The notes: generated from the sequence alone by a model not told the origin. A stretch of DNA of 64,000 bases from JAAYYF01 sp040255585 (GCA_040255585.1 JBDZVI010000001.1:1-64000), one strand, 5' to 3'; positions 50,286-59,810 are shown, numbered from the stretch's first letter. A program made the numbers and translations.

Positions 50286-51293
50286 TCACAGGCCCAGCCC
50301 CAGTAGGAACGCGCGGTTGCGCCCGGCGCTCTCCCTGGGTGTGCCCATGCCTGGGAGAACGTCCTGCTCGACGGTTATCCAGTCGGAGTACCCCCTGCGT
50401 CGCAACACGTCGAGGACCGCCGCGAAGTCGACGGTGCCTTTCCCGAGCTCCGCGAACACGCCGGCGCGCACGGCCTGCCGCAGGTCCCACCCCTCGCGCC
50501 TTGCCCGTTCAGCCACGGTCCCGTCGCAGTCCTTGAAGTGCACGTACCAGACCCGGTCCCAGAAGCGTTCCAAGCCCAGAACGGCGCTCTGGCCGTCCTC
50601 ATCGGCCTTGGCGCTGCCGTACACGTGGTGGCCCGTGTCGAACACGAGGCCCATGAGCTCGGCGTCCGTCAGGTCGAGGAGGCGCTCGACCTCGTCGGGC
50701 GTCTCGATGAAGCCGGCGCAGTGCGGATGGAACACGGTCCGCAACCCCGTCTCGCCTTGAACGATCCGGGCGACCTCCTCGGCGTTCGCCGCGAACACCC
50801 TCCACTCGGGCCCGGACATGCTCATCTGGAGCGTGACGCGTCCTGCGTGGGCGGCGCGCACGGGGTCGAGCCCGTCGGCGTCGGCCAGCACCAGGTAGGG
50901 GCGGCGCGGTCCGGGCTCCGCTTCGGCCAGGAGGCTCGCGATACGCACCAGCCGCTCCCGCGCTCCCGCCGCCGCACCGCGTTCCCGTAGGGTGACGCCG
51001 GCGAAGGCGCCCAGCAGCGTGAGCCCGCGACCGGTCAACTCGTCACGGAGCGCCGCCGGGTCGGTCGGCATGTAGCCGTAGTCTCCCAGCTCCGTGCCTA
51101 CGTAGCCGGTCTCGACGAGCTCGTCCAGCATGCGGGCGTAGCCGGTGCCGGGGTCGCCCTGACCGATCAGCCCCCACGAGCAGGGCGCGTTGGCGACCCT
51201 GATCTCCGACCGGACGGCCTCCGGAACGCCGGACCGGCCTTCCCCCCGGCCTCGAGGCGGCGTCCCGACATCTCCTCCACGACCTTCTTCCAT
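50286..51293 (-). CDS. iolE: IolE-like inosose dehydratase
   Basis: A 335-residue xylose isomerase-like TIM barrel. VANAPCSWGLIG, MLDELVETGYVGTELGDYGYMPTDP and RGLTLLGAFAGV are close to the 2-keto-myo-inositol dehydratase IolE pattern. Metal-site residues lie in GTELGDYG (Glu), VFDTGHHVYG (Asp, His), WYVHFKDCDG (His) and WITVEQDV (Glu). The first 28 residues are a polar extension, but the ATG at 51293 has AGGAGG four bases upstream. Divergent from lacI at 51642. The presence of iolB and iolC nearby supports the call. Confidence 0.8.
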   Translation of the reverse strand: MEEGRGGDVGTPPRGRGEGRSGVPEAVRSEIRVANAPCSWGLIGQGDPGTGYARMLDELVETGYVGTELGDYGYMPTDPAALRDELTGRGLTLLGAFAGVTLRERGAAAGARERLVRIASLLAEAEPGPRRPYLVLADADGLDPVRAAHAGRVTLQMSMSGPEWRVFAANAEEVARIVQGETGLRTVFHPHCAGFIETPDEVERLLDLTDAELMGLVFDTGHHVYGSAKADEDGQSAVLGLERFWDRVWYVHFKDCDGTVAERARREGWDLRQAVRAGVFAELGKGTVDFAAVLDVLRRRGYSDWITVEQDVLPGMGTPRESAGRNRAFLLGLGL

Positions 51294-51383
51294 CGGCCCT
51301 CCTAACGGGCGGCGGGAGCGGGTCGAGTAGCGCGAACCCGCCCAGCCCTACCCACCTTGTTTCCTACCAGTGTGCACTCGTCC

Positions 51384-51412
51384 TTGACAGGCGAGCGGTC
51401 GCTCCCTAATAT
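51384..51412 (+). promoter_or_regulatory. Strong promoter of the lacI-mannosidase operon
   Basis: TTGACA (51384-51389), a 17-base spacer and TAATAT (51407-51412) form a near-consensus sigma-70 promoter. It is the best promoter in the window, and a palindromic operator begins at its last base. Confidence 0.75.
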
Positions 51413-51425
51413 CGAACCAGTTCGA
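51412..51425. promoter_or_regulatory. LacI operator 1
   Basis: TCGAAC-CA-GTTCGA, perfect 6-base arms, placed immediately downstream of the -10 box around the transcription start. A related palindrome lies 57 bases downstream. Confidence 0.65.
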
Positions 51426-51480
51426 CAAGCAGTGGAGGTCAAGGGACGTGACGTCGTCGTGCGCGTGCAACCCACCTCAC

Positions 51481-51492
51481 CGAACCGGTTCG
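51481..51492. promoter_or_regulatory. LacI operator 2
   Basis: CGAACCGGTTCG is a perfect 12-base palindrome with the same CGAAC half-site as operator 1. The centres are about 68 bases apart (six to seven helical turns), compatible with looping by a tetrameric or paired LacI protein, and with control of the divergent iolE gene. Confidence 0.6.
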
Positions 51493-51641
51493 ATGAACGG
51501 CTTCGGCTTGATGTTACTGCCCCGCGCCACCGTCGCATGCCGCCTTGCCGGCGCGGACGAGAATGGGCTCGTGAACGAACCCCGCATGCCCTTGGAACCG
51601 AAGCCCGAAGAGCCCCGCCGGGCGAAACGCGAGGTCGGCTC

Positions 51642-52634
51642 GTGAGCACGATCCGCGACATCGCCCGCGAGGCCGGCGTGTCCGTGTCGACGGCCTCCCT
51701 GGCCCTCAACGGCGACGCGCGCGTGCGCCCCGACACGCGCCTGCGCGTCCTCACGGCGGCCGAGCAGCTCGACTACCACCCGAGCCGCACCGCCAAGAAC
51801 CTCTCGAGCGGCCGGACCTGGTCGCTTCACCTCATGAACCCGATGCGCGACGCCGGGCTCTCCTCCACGTTCTTCACGCGCTTCGTGCGCGGCGTCCACG
51901 ACGTGGTCGCCGCCCTCGACTACACGCTCGCCCTCACGGTGCTGGACGACGAGGCAGAGGCGGACGAGATCTTGCGCAAGCTCGTACTGGAGCGCTGGAC
52001 CGACGGCGTCATCCTGATGAACGTCTCCGAGGAGCAGTCGTTCCTGCAGAAGCTCCTCCAGCACGAGTTCCCGCACGTCCTCCTCGGCCATAGCACCCTG
52101 CCGGGCGTGACGAGCGTCGACAACGACAACCACGCGGTGGCGGCCGACGTCACCGCGCACCTCCTGGCGCGGGGCCGACAGCCGCTCGCGTTCCTCAACG
52201 GACCCGCCCCGCACGCCTTCGTCCAGGAACGCGCCAAAGGCTTCCGGCTCGCGCACGAGCGGGCCGGGCTGCGCGCCGCCGAGTGGCAGGTCCAGTTCGG
52301 CGTCACGTCTGCGGAGGGGGCGCGGACCCGCGTCAGGCAGCTCCTGGAGAGCGGCGAGCGCTTCGGTGGTGTGCTTGCCAACAGCGACGAGGCCGCCATC
52401 GGCGCGCTCCGGGCCGTGCGCGACGCCGGTCTACACGTGCCCAACGACGTCGCCATCGTCGGCATCAACAACGACGACCTCACGGAGTACACCGACCCGC
52501 GCCTCACCAGCGTCGAGCTGAACGCCGCCGAGCTCGGGCGCGTGGCCGCCGAACTCCTGATCCGCAGCATCGACCGTCACCCGGCCGAGCGCCGCCTCGT
52601 CCCTCATCACCTCGTGCAGAGAGATTCGAGCTGA
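51642..52634 (+). CDS. LacI-family transcriptional regulator
   Basis: A 330-residue repressor. The HTH is STIRDIAREAGVSVSTASLALNG, followed by the hinge LDYHPSRTAKNLSSG. The effector domain ends with VAIVGINNDDLTEYTDPRLTSVELN. The open frame extends upstream to 51357, but GTG at 51642 starts the canonical N-terminus and has GAGGT six bases before it. It leads the alpha-mannosidase operon and probably autoregulates through the palindromes at 51412 and 51481. Confidence 0.92.
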   Translation: MSTIRDIAREAGVSVSTASLALNGDARVRPDTRLRVLTAAEQLDYHPSRTAKNLSSGRTWSLHLMNPMRDAGLSSTFFTRFVRGVHDVVAALDYTLALTVLDDEAEADEILRKLVLERWTDGVILMNVSEEQSFLQKLLQHEFPHVLLGHSTLPGVTSVDNDNHAVAADVTAHLLARGRQPLAFLNGPAPHAFVQERAKGFRLAHERAGLRAAEWQVQFGVTSAEGARTRVRQLLESGERFGGVLANSDEAAIGALRAVRDAGLHVPNDVAIVGINNDDLTEYTDPRLTSVELNAAELGRVAAELLIRSIDRHPAERRLVPHHLVQRDSS

Positions 52635-52639
52635 CGATC

Positions 52640-55504
52640 ATGTCCCCTTCGGAGCGCCGCTTCACCGCCTTCGTGATCCCCCACACACACTGGGACCGCG
52701 AGTGGTACCAACCGTTCAAGGTCTTCCAAGCGCGGCTCGTGGACGTCATCGACTCCGCCCTCGACCTCCTCGACGACCCCGCCTACCGCCGCTTCACGCT
52801 CGACGGTCAGGCGGCGGTGCTCGAGGACTACCTCGCCCTGCGGCCCGAGCGCGAGGGCGACCTCCGCCGCCACGTCCAGGCCGGGCGCCTGCGCATCGGA
52901 CCCTGGTACGTGCTGGCGGACGAGTTCCTCGTGAGCCCTGAGTCGTTGATACGCAACCTGCTGGTCGGGGTCCGGGTGAGCCGGCGCTTCGGCGACCCGC
53001 TGCCCGTCTGCTACACGCCGGACTCGTTCGGGCACATCTCCCAGCTCCCCCTCTTCGCAGACGGCTTCGGCCTTCCGGCCATCGTCTTCGAGCGCGGCCT
53101 CGGCGACGAGGGCGAGCGGCTCCGTGGCGAGTTCGTCTGGGTCGCGGCAGACGGCAAGACGGAGGTCTTCACCGCCCACCTCATCGGCACGTACTCGGGC
53201 GCCACGGCGCTCGGTCACGTTGACTGGGAGCTGACGGACGCGTACGACGATGACCGCGCCATGGGCCACCTCCGTGCCGCTCTCTACGGTGTGCAAGGCG
53301 ACGAGGTCGCCGACCTGCCCGAATGGTTCAGGGCCTCGCTCGAGCGCGTGCACGGCGGCCTGACAGCGCACGCGACCGGCAGCGCCCTCATCCTCCTCAA
53401 CGGCTCCGATCACCTGTTCCCGCAACCGAACCTGCCCGAGGTGCTCCGGCGGGCCTCCCAGGCGTTCCCCGAGATCGAGTTCGTGCAGGGCGATGTGGAG
53501 GAGTTCGTGACGGAGGCCCGCCGCACCGCCGCCGGGTTGGAGCGGTTCCAGGGCGAGTTCCGCGGCAGCCGCTACCAGCACATCCTGGCCGGCGTCCTCT
53601 CGGCCCGCCTCTACCTGAAGCGCGAGAACCAGGCGTGTCAGACCGCGCTCGAGCAGTACGCCGAACCGCTCTCCGCGCTGGCGTGGTGGGCGAGCGGTCG
53701 CCACCAGGACGCCCTGCTGCGCGAGGCGTGGCGGCTCCTGCTCCTGAACCACCCGCACGACTCCATCTGCGGCTGCTCCGTCGACGCGGTCCACCGCGAG
53801 ATGCTCACGCGCTTCGAGAACGTGCGCCAGCTCGGCGACGACGTCTGCCGCCGGGCGTTCGCGCTCCTCGGCGGCCGGAGGCCGAGCAACATCCAAGAGG
53901 TCCACGCGACGGCGAAGGACGCCATCACCGTCTTCGACCCCCTCCCCTTCCCCAGGCGCGCGGTGGTGCGGCACGAACTCGACCTGCCCGCCGGCGAAGC
54001 CGCCGGACTCGCCGTGCTGGACGCGAGCGGCCGCGCCCTGAACGCCCAGGTCACCGTCACGCCAGGGTTCGCGCCCGGGCAGAGCAGCGTGAGGGTCGAT
54101 CACGTGGCCATCGACGTGTTGGCCGACCTCGAACCGCTCGGGCTCACCAACCTCTTCCTGGCGCGCGCAGTGTCCGGGTCGGGGTCGAGCCCCGGCGAGC
54201 TCGAGCAGCCTGCGGCGCGGCTCGCCGCCGACGCGGCGGCCAACCCCCATGCCTCCACCGACACGAGTGACACAGCGGCGAGGGCCGCCTCGTTGGTCGC
54301 CGCCACGGCCGGCCACGACGGCGTCCGCCTGGAGAACGGTCACGTGACCGTGTCCGTGAGCAGCGGCGGCGCCGTAACGCTGTTTGAGCGCGCCACGGGC
54401 GAGCGCTACGCGCTGAACCTGCGCTTCGAGGACCAGGGCGACGCGGGCGACGAGTACGACTTCTCGCCCGTCCCGGGCGACACGCCCGCCTACTTCTCCG
54501 CCCCGTGCCGGCCACCGCGCCTACTGACCAGCGGCCCGGTCGTGGCCGGCGCGCGCCTAGAGTACGACCTCACCCTGCCCGAGCACCTGAGCGACGATCG
54601 CATGCGCCGCGCCGGGAGCGTGTCCCTGCCCATCACGCTCGACCTGACCCTCCATGCCGACGACCCGCTGCTACGCCTGAGCGCCAGCTTCGACAACACG
54701 GCTTCCGACCATCGCCTCCGGCTGCGCCTGGATACCGGCGCCATCACCGAGACGGTGTGGGCCGACGGTCACTTCGACACCCTCGAGCGGCCGGTGCGAC
54801 CCGCCTTAGGCGCGGACTGGTTCCAGGTGCCGCCGCCGACCAACCACCAGCGCCGCTTCGTGGCCGTGTCTGGCGCCGGGCGCGGCCTGGCGGTCCTCAA
54901 CCGCGGACTGCCGGAGTACGAGGCGTTCCACGGCGAGGGCGGCACGGAGCTGGCCGTCACGCTCGTGCGCTCCGTGGGCTGGCTGTCGCGCTCCGACCTG
55001 CTCAGCCGCCCCCAAGGCGCCGGGCCGCTCCTGCCGACGCCGGAAGCGCAGTGCCTTGGCGCGCACCACTGTGAGCTGGCCATCTACCCCTTCGCGGGAC
55101 CATGGTGGGATACCGACCTCCTGCGGCACGCGCAGGCCTTCGCCGCACCGCCGCTCACCGCTCCCGGCTCCTCCAGCGGCGCCGGGCCGGGGCTCTTGCG
55201 CGTCGACGGCCCCTTCGACCTCTCGGCCGTCAAGCGCTCCGAGGAGCGCGAGAGCCTCATCGTCCGCGTCGCGAACCCCAGTCCGGTCCCCGCCAGCGGT
55301 CGGCTGCGCTTCGGGCGCCCCGTGCGCGCGGTCTACGCGACGCGTCTCGATGAGACACGTCTCGATGAGGCGCGCGTCGTCGAGGCGCGCCTGGCGGACC
55401 TTGACGCCGCCTCGGACCTCCCCCTGCAGCTTGGGCCACGCAGCGTGGCCAGCTTCGAGTTCGTTCCGGGAGAGGGGGTGATGCCAAGCATCGAACGTGG
55501 CTAG
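52640..55504 (+). CDS. GH38 alpha-mannosidase
   Basis: A 954-residue retaining glycosidase. Residues 1-300 are the catalytic domain: HTHWDREWY near 17-25 (zinc ligands His and Asp), YTPDSFGHISQLP near 129 (nucleophile Asp and zinc ligand), and NHPHDSICGCSVDAVHREM near 372 (zinc His). Helical and beta-rich C-terminal domains follow. A repetitive RLDETRLDEARVVEAR stretch lies near the end. No signal peptide, so it acts in the cytosol on imported alpha-mannosides. The start is five bases after the lacI stop. The family size is normal. Confidence 0.93.
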   Translation: MSPSERRFTAFVIPHTHWDREWYQPFKVFQARLVDVIDSALDLLDDPAYRRFTLDGQAAVLEDYLALRPEREGDLRRHVQAGRLRIGPWYVLADEFLVSPESLIRNLLVGVRVSRRFGDPLPVCYTPDSFGHISQLPLFADGFGLPAIVFERGLGDEGERLRGEFVWVAADGKTEVFTAHLIGTYSGATALGHVDWELTDAYDDDRAMGHLRAALYGVQGDEVADLPEWFRASLERVHGGLTAHATGSALILLNGSDHLFPQPNLPEVLRRASQAFPEIEFVQGDVEEFVTEARRTAAGLERFQGEFRGSRYQHILAGVLSARLYLKRENQACQTALEQYAEPLSALAWWASGRHQDALLREAWRLLLLNHPHDSICGCSVDAVHREMLTRFENVRQLGDDVCRRAFALLGGRRPSNIQEVHATAKDAITVFDPLPFPRRAVVRHELDLPAGEAAGLAVLDASGRALNAQVTVTPGFAPGQSSVRVDHVAIDVLADLEPLGLTNLFLARAVSGSGSSPGELEQPAARLAADAAANPHASTDTSDTAARAASLVAATAGHDGVRLENGHVTVSVSSGGAVTLFERATGERYALNLRFEDQGDAGDEYDFSPVPGDTPAYFSAPCRPPRLLTSGPVVAGARLEYDLTLPEHLSDDRMRRAGSVSLPITLDLTLHADDPLLRLSASFDNTASDHRLRLRLDTGAITETVWADGHFDTLERPVRPALGADWFQVPPPTNHQRRFVAVSGAGRGLAVLNRGLPEYEAFHGEGGTELAVTLVRSVGWLSRSDLLSRPQGAGPLLPTPEAQCLGAHHCELAIYPFAGPWWDTDLLRHAQAFAAPPLTAPGSSSGAGPGLLRVDGPFDLSAVKRSEERESLIVRVANPSPVPASGRLRFGRPVRAVYATRLDETRLDEARVVEARLADLDAASDLPLQLGPRSVASFEFVPGEGVMPSIERG

Positions 55505-55563
55505 CGACGGCTCTGAGGAGGGCAACCGCCCTTCGCACACCCCAACCTCATCGGAGGAAACGC

Positions 55564-56916
55564 ATGAAGAAACGCATCATCGCGCTGTTCACCCTGCTCG
55601 TCCTGGGCGCCATAATGTCGCCGGCGTTCTCGCAGTCGCTCAGCGTCATCTGCCGCTGCGTGGCCGGCGGCGCGAACTCCAACCAGGTCGCCTGGCTCAA
55701 GGAGTACGTCATCCCGGAGTTCGAGAAGGCTCACGCGGGCGTGAGCGTCACGCTCAACGAGTTCGGCGGCACGGACGACGCCCTCAAGCAGCAGTACGCC
55801 CTCGACCTCTCGGTCGGCAAGGGCAACGACGTCATGGGCTTCGACGGCTTCTGGATCCCAGAGTTCGCCAGCGGCAACCTCCTCAAGCCCTTGAACGCCG
55901 TGGCCGGCTCGGCCGTCGATAGCTGGGAAGGCTGGAACCACATCGCCCCCGGCATCCAGAGCATCCTGAGTTACGGCGGCGAGATCTACGGCGTCGCCAA
56001 CGGCACGGACGTCCGCATGATCTTCTACCGCAAGGACATCCTCGCGCAGGCCGGCGTCGCCAACGCCGACGCCTGGCAGCCCACGTCATGGGCCGACATC
56101 GCGGACGCGGCCGCCAAGGTCCTCGCCGCGTTCCCCGACAGCGCGCCGCTACAGATCAACGCCGGCACGAGCATGGGTGAGGCGACCACGCTGCAGGGCT
56201 ACTACATGCTCCTCCTCGGCACGGGCGAAGAGCCGTTCATGGACGGCAAGTGGGTCGTCCGCAGCCAGGGCATCCTCGACACGCTGAACTTCTACCGCGA
56301 GATCTACGTCGACCACGCCTACGGCTCGCAGCGCGTGCAGCTCATCAACGACGGCCGCAACCTGTCGTTCGCCAACTTCCGTGACGGCAAGACCGCCATG
56401 CTCGTCGAAGGCGACTACTTCTACCGCTCGGTCACGCCTGCCGGCTCCGAGTTCGCCGTCGAGAACCGCGATCAGGTCATGGGCTGGGCCAAGATGCCGA
56501 GCGAGACCCCCGGCTCCGGCATCCGCGGCCAGGACTTCGTCAGCGCCTCGGGCGGCACCGGTTGGGTGCTCAACCCCAACTCCGCCAACCCGCAGCTCGC
56601 TTGGGAGTTCCTCGCGTTCATGAACAGCAAGGCCGCGCGCGACGTCTGGATGACGTACCAGCCCGGCATACCGGCCCGCGACGACGTCCCCGTGCCGAAC
56701 AACGCCTTCCTGACCGACACGGCGGCGGCGCTCCTGCCCCTCACCGTCTCGCGCCCGAACAACGACTTCTACGCCAAGGTCTCCGAGCAGATCCAGCTCA
56801 TGACCGAGAACGTCGTTTCCGGCCAGATGACGCCGCAGCAAGCGATGGACGCCTACGCGGCCGCCGTCACCGGCATCGTCGGCGCCGACGCGACCGTCGA
56901 CCTGTTGGCCCGCTAA
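55564..56916 (+). CDS. Sugar ABC transporter substrate-binding protein
   Basis: A 450-residue family 1 binding protein with a signal peptide (MKKRIIALFTLLVLGAIMSPAFSQ). Typical parts are VIPEFEKAHAGVSVTLNEF, YGGEIYGVANGTDVRMIFYRKDIL and ANPQLAWEFLAFMNSKAARD. An unusual early CRC pair (residues 31-33) might form a disulphide. It belongs to the MalE/UgpB class and should bind an oligosaccharide or mannoside. GGAGG ribosome site. A hairpin follows before the permease genes. Confidence 0.92.
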   Translation: MKKRIIALFTLLVLGAIMSPAFSQSLSVICRCVAGGANSNQVAWLKEYVIPEFEKAHAGVSVTLNEFGGTDDALKQQYALDLSVGKGNDVMGFDGFWIPEFASGNLLKPLNAVAGSAVDSWEGWNHIAPGIQSILSYGGEIYGVANGTDVRMIFYRKDILAQAGVANADAWQPTSWADIADAAAKVLAAFPDSAPLQINAGTSMGEATTLQGYYMLLLGTGEEPFMDGKWVVRSQGILDTLNFYREIYVDHAYGSQRVQLINDGRNLSFANFRDGKTAMLVEGDYFYRSVTPAGSEFAVENRDQVMGWAKMPSETPGSGIRGQDFVSASGGTGWVLNPNSANPQLAWEFLAFMNSKAARDVWMTYQPGIPARDDVPVPNNAFLTDTAAALLPLTVSRPNNDFYAKVSEQIQLMTENVVSGQMTPQQAMDAYAAAVTGIVGADATVDLLAR

Positions 56917-56931
56917 GCCACCGGACCCAGC

Positions 56932-56960
56932 GGGGCGGCGCGCTCGACGCGCGCCGCCCC
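56932..56960 (+). terminator. GC-rich hairpin between binding protein and permease genes
   Basis: GGGGCGGCGCGC and GCGCGCCGCCCC form a perfect 12-base stem with a TCGAC loop, 15 bases after the binding-protein stop and just before the AGGAG ribosome site of the permease gene. No T-run. It probably makes the binding protein more abundant than the permeases. Confidence 0.7.
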
Positions 56961-56981
56961 GAACAAGGCCAGGAGCGACCC

Positions 56982-57890
56982 TTGCACGAACGGCGCACCA
57001 TCCTCCCACTGCGTACCGGGCTCCTCTTCCTCGGGCCCGCTGCTCTCTTCATCGGGGCGTTCATACTGCTGCCCTTCTTCTGGATCGCCGGGGTCAGCTT
57101 CACTAACCGGTCGCTGACCGGCATCACGGCCGCCAACCCGCAGTTCGTCGGCCTGCAGAACTATCTAAAGCTGTTCGACCTCTCGACGTTCATGAACCCG
57201 GGGCAGTTCGGCTCCTCGCTCGTGATAACCGGCCAGTTCGTGTTCTGGTCGGCCATCGTCGGGCAGGCGGTACTCGGCCTGGTGCTCGCCTGGTTCTTCT
57301 ATCGCCGCACGGGCTGGGTCAAGGAGTCGGTCCAGACACTCGCGATCGTCGCCTGGATCATCCCCGACGTGGTCGTGGCGTTCGCCTGGAACGCGTTCCT
57401 CGACTACGACGGCGGAACGCTCAACTGGCTCTTCGGCCTGGTCGGCATCCACAAGGTCGACTGGCTCCTCGCCATGCCGCTCCTATCCATCATCCTGTTC
57501 AACGCCTGGCGAGGCTCGGCCTTCTCGATGCTCCTGTTCTCGTCGGCGCTAGGCTCGATCCCACCCAGCTACCTCGAGACGGCAGACGTCGCCGGAGCGG
57601 GCCCGTGGCAGCGGCTGAAGGACATCATCCTGCCCCTGATCCGCACCCATATCGTCACGGACCTCATCCTCATCACCCTCTGGACGTTCAACACGTTCGG
57701 GCCGTTCCTGCTCACCGGGGGCGGGCCGGCGTTCCGCACGGAGGTCGTCTCCGTGCTCACCTACCGGATGGCGTTCAAGTACTTCGACTTCGGAACGGGC
57801 AGCGCCCTCGGCATGGTGATGATGCTCATCAACCTCGGCTTCGCGCTCGTGTACCTCGGCCTCTTACGGCGGCAGGGAGGGTCGCGATGA
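56982..57890 (+). CDS. Carbohydrate ABC transporter permease, MalF type
   Basis: A 302-residue permease with six helices. The EAA loop is SYLETADVAGAGPWQRLKDIILPLIR. The start is TTG at 56982 with AGGAG seven bases upstream, and no ATG or GTG fits before the first helix (GLLFLGPAALFIGAFILLPF). Overlaps the partner permease by four bases (ATGA). Confidence 0.91.
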   Translation: MHERRTILPLRTGLLFLGPAALFIGAFILLPFFWIAGVSFTNRSLTGITAANPQFVGLQNYLKLFDLSTFMNPGQFGSSLVITGQFVFWSAIVGQAVLGLVLAWFFYRRTGWVKESVQTLAIVAWIIPDVVVAFAWNAFLDYDGGTLNWLFGLVGIHKVDWLLAMPLLSIILFNAWRGSAFSMLLFSSALGSIPPSYLETADVAGAGPWQRLKDIILPLIRTHIVTDLILITLWTFNTFGPFLLTGGGPAFRTEVVSVLTYRMAFKYFDFGTGSALGMVMMLINLGFALVYLGLLRRQGGSR

Positions 57891-58717
57891 AGGTCGTCTC
57901 GCACGTGCTCGGGCGCATGGCCTTCTACGTGGCCTCGGCGGTCTTCGCGGCGGTCTTCGCCCTGCCGCTGGTGTGGCTCGTCTTCGCGCCGTTCGGCGCC
58001 AAGGCCAAGCTCTCAGTTGCGCTTCCCGACCCGTTCACTCTCTCGAACTTCGGCAAGGTCTTCGCGAACACGTTCGCGGTGCGGGCGCTCTTCCAGAACA
58101 GCATCATCCAGGCCGTGGGGACCATGCTCCTCGTGACGCTCCTCGCGACCCTCGCCGCCTACGCGCTCTCGCGCGCGCCCATCCGGGGCCGCGACGCCCT
58201 CAGCTACGGCCTGGTCCTCTTCTCGTCCATCGTGACCGGCACCGCCGCCATGGTGCCCATCTTCCTGCTCATCTTCAACATGGGGCTGATCGACACGCAC
58301 ATGGGCGTGATCCTCGTGTTCACCGGCGGCCTGCTGCCGGCGGCCATCTTCATCATGCGCGACTTCGTTGACTCCATCCCCCGCTCGTACGAGGAGTCGG
58401 CCCTCGTGGCGGGCGCCAGTCCGTGGGGCATGTTCCGCGATATCGCCCTGCCCATCGTGCGGCCAGGGATGATGGTCGTCGGGGTGTGGACGTTCGTGAA
58501 CGTGTGGGGCGGCTTCCTAGTACCCTTCATCCTGCTGCGCAGCCCGACCAAGATGCCGGCCGCCGTCGCCATCTACTCCTTCTACACGGAGGGCGGCACG
58601 CCCATCATCACGCTCACCACGGCCTACGCGCTGCTCTACACGCTGCCGGTGCTGGCCCTCTACCTGTTCGTCAACTGGAAGTACGGTTTCCGCTTCTTCG
58701 GCGGGATCAAGTCGTGA
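57887..58717 (+). CDS. Carbohydrate ABC transporter permease, MalG type
   Basis: A 276-residue permease with six helices and the EAA loop SYEESALVAGASPWGMFRDIALPIVRP. It ends in the usual KYGFRFFGGIKS tail. Paired with the TTG-started permease and followed by its ATPase, it completes the only fully encoded importer in the window. Confidence 0.93.
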   Translation: MKVVSHVLGRMAFYVASAVFAAVFALPLVWLVFAPFGAKAKLSVALPDPFTLSNFGKVFANTFAVRALFQNSIIQAVGTMLLVTLLATLAAYALSRAPIRGRDALSYGLVLFSSIVTGTAAMVPIFLLIFNMGLIDTHMGVILVFTGGLLPAAIFIMRDFVDSIPRSYEESALVAGASPWGMFRDIALPIVRPGMMVVGVWTFVNVWGGFLVPFILLRSPTKMPAAVAIYSFYTEGGTPIITLTTAYALLYTLPVLALYLFVNWKYGFRFFGGIKS

Positions 58718-58730
58718 GGGGTTGAGGACC

Positions 58731-59810
58731 TTGGCCAACGTCACTTTCCTATCGATCACCAAGCAGTTCGGCAGCTTCACGGCCGTCAACGACGTCTCGT
58801 TCGAGATCCAGGACGGCGAGTTCGTGTGCCTCCTCGGCCCCTCCGGGTGCGGCAAGACGACCACGCTGAGGATGATCGCCGGACTCGAGCAGCCCACGAG
58901 CGGCCGCATCCTCATAGGCCAGGACGACGTGACCGACTCCAAGCCGAAGGAGCGGGACATCGGCATGGTCTTCCAGGACTACGCCCTCTTCCCGCACATG
59001 ACCATCGAGGACAACATCGCCTACCCGCTGAAGGTGCGCGGGGTCGGCCAGGCGGAGCGGCGCAGGCGAGCGGCCGAGGTCGCGAAGAACCTCTCCATCG
59101 ACCAGCTCCTCGAGCGACGCCCCGGTCAGATCTCGGGCGGCCAACAGCAGCGCACGTCGGTCGCTCGCGCCGTGGTGCACAAGCCACGGGTGTACCTCTT
59201 CGACGAGCCCCTCTCCAACCTCGACGCCAAGTTGCGCCTCGAGGCGCGCAGCTTCCTCAAGCACCTGCAACGCGAGCTCGGCGTCACCTCCATCTACGTC
59301 ACCCACGACCAGGCGGAGGCCATGGCCATGGCCGACCGCGTCGCCGTGATGGACCGCGGCCAGATCGTCCAGTTCGGCCCGCCGCTCACGGTCTACCGGG
59401 AGCCCGCCACGACCTTCGTGGCCAACTTCCTCGGGAGCCCGCCCATGAACCTCCTGCCTGTCAGGTACGAGGGCGGCGTGTTCAAGGCGACCACGTTCGA
59501 ACTCGACGCCGGCCCGTTCGCCGACCGGCTCCGGGGCGTCGCGGCGGGGAGCCAACTCACGCTGGGCGTCCGGCCCGAGCACGTGCGCATGGGCGGCGAG
59601 GGCGACCGCTGGCGCATCCCAGGCGAGGTCTACGCCGTCGAGCCCCTCGGCCCCGAGTCGCTCGTCACCCTGAGGGTCGCCGGCGACCTCGTGACCGCCC
59701 GGCTGTTCGGCGACGACCCGCCCGCGGCGGCCGGCGCGACCAGCTTCGCCTTCGAACCGGCCAACTTGCACGTGTTCGGTCCAGACGGTCGGCGCCTGGC
59801 CGCGCCGTGA
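58731..59810 (+). CDS. ABC transporter ATP-binding protein, MalK/MsmX/UgpC type
   Basis: A 359-residue ATPase. Walker A is GPSGCGKTT, Q-loop FQDYALFPHM, signature ISGGQQQR, Walker B VYLFDEPLSNLD and H-loop YVTHDQAEAM. A C-terminal OB/TOBE domain (about residues 240-359) is typical of CUT1 ATPases. It powers the adjacent permease pair and could also serve the sugar permeases at 11754-13617, which lack an ATPase. TTG at 58731 lies nine bases after GAGGGG; a TTG at 58722 is possible. Confidence 0.92.
   Translation: MANVTFLSITKQFGSFTAVNDVSFEIQDGEFVCLLGPSGCGKTTTLRMIAGLEQPTSGRILIGQDDVTDSKPKERDIGMVFQDYALFPHMTIEDNIAYPLKVRGVGQAERRRRAAEVAKNLSIDQLLERRPGQISGGQQQRTSVARAVVHKPRVYLFDEPLSNLDAKLRLEARSFLKHLQRELGVTSIYVTHDQAEAMAMADRVAVMDRGQIVQFGPPLTVYREPATTFVANFLGSPPMNLLPVRYEGGVFKATTFELDAGPFADRLRGVAAGSQLTLGVRPEHVRMGGEGDRWRIPGEVYAVEPLGPESLVTLRVAGDLVTARLFGDDPPAAAGATSFAFEPANLHVFGPDGRRLAAP

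Noticed and set aside
58826..59806. N-terminal extension of the PHP-protein frame across the ATPase gene
   Set aside because: The frame is only open because of GC-rich codon bias. The ATPase frame has all ABC motifs, and the PHP gene has a GTG start at 59807 with the usual four-base overlap.
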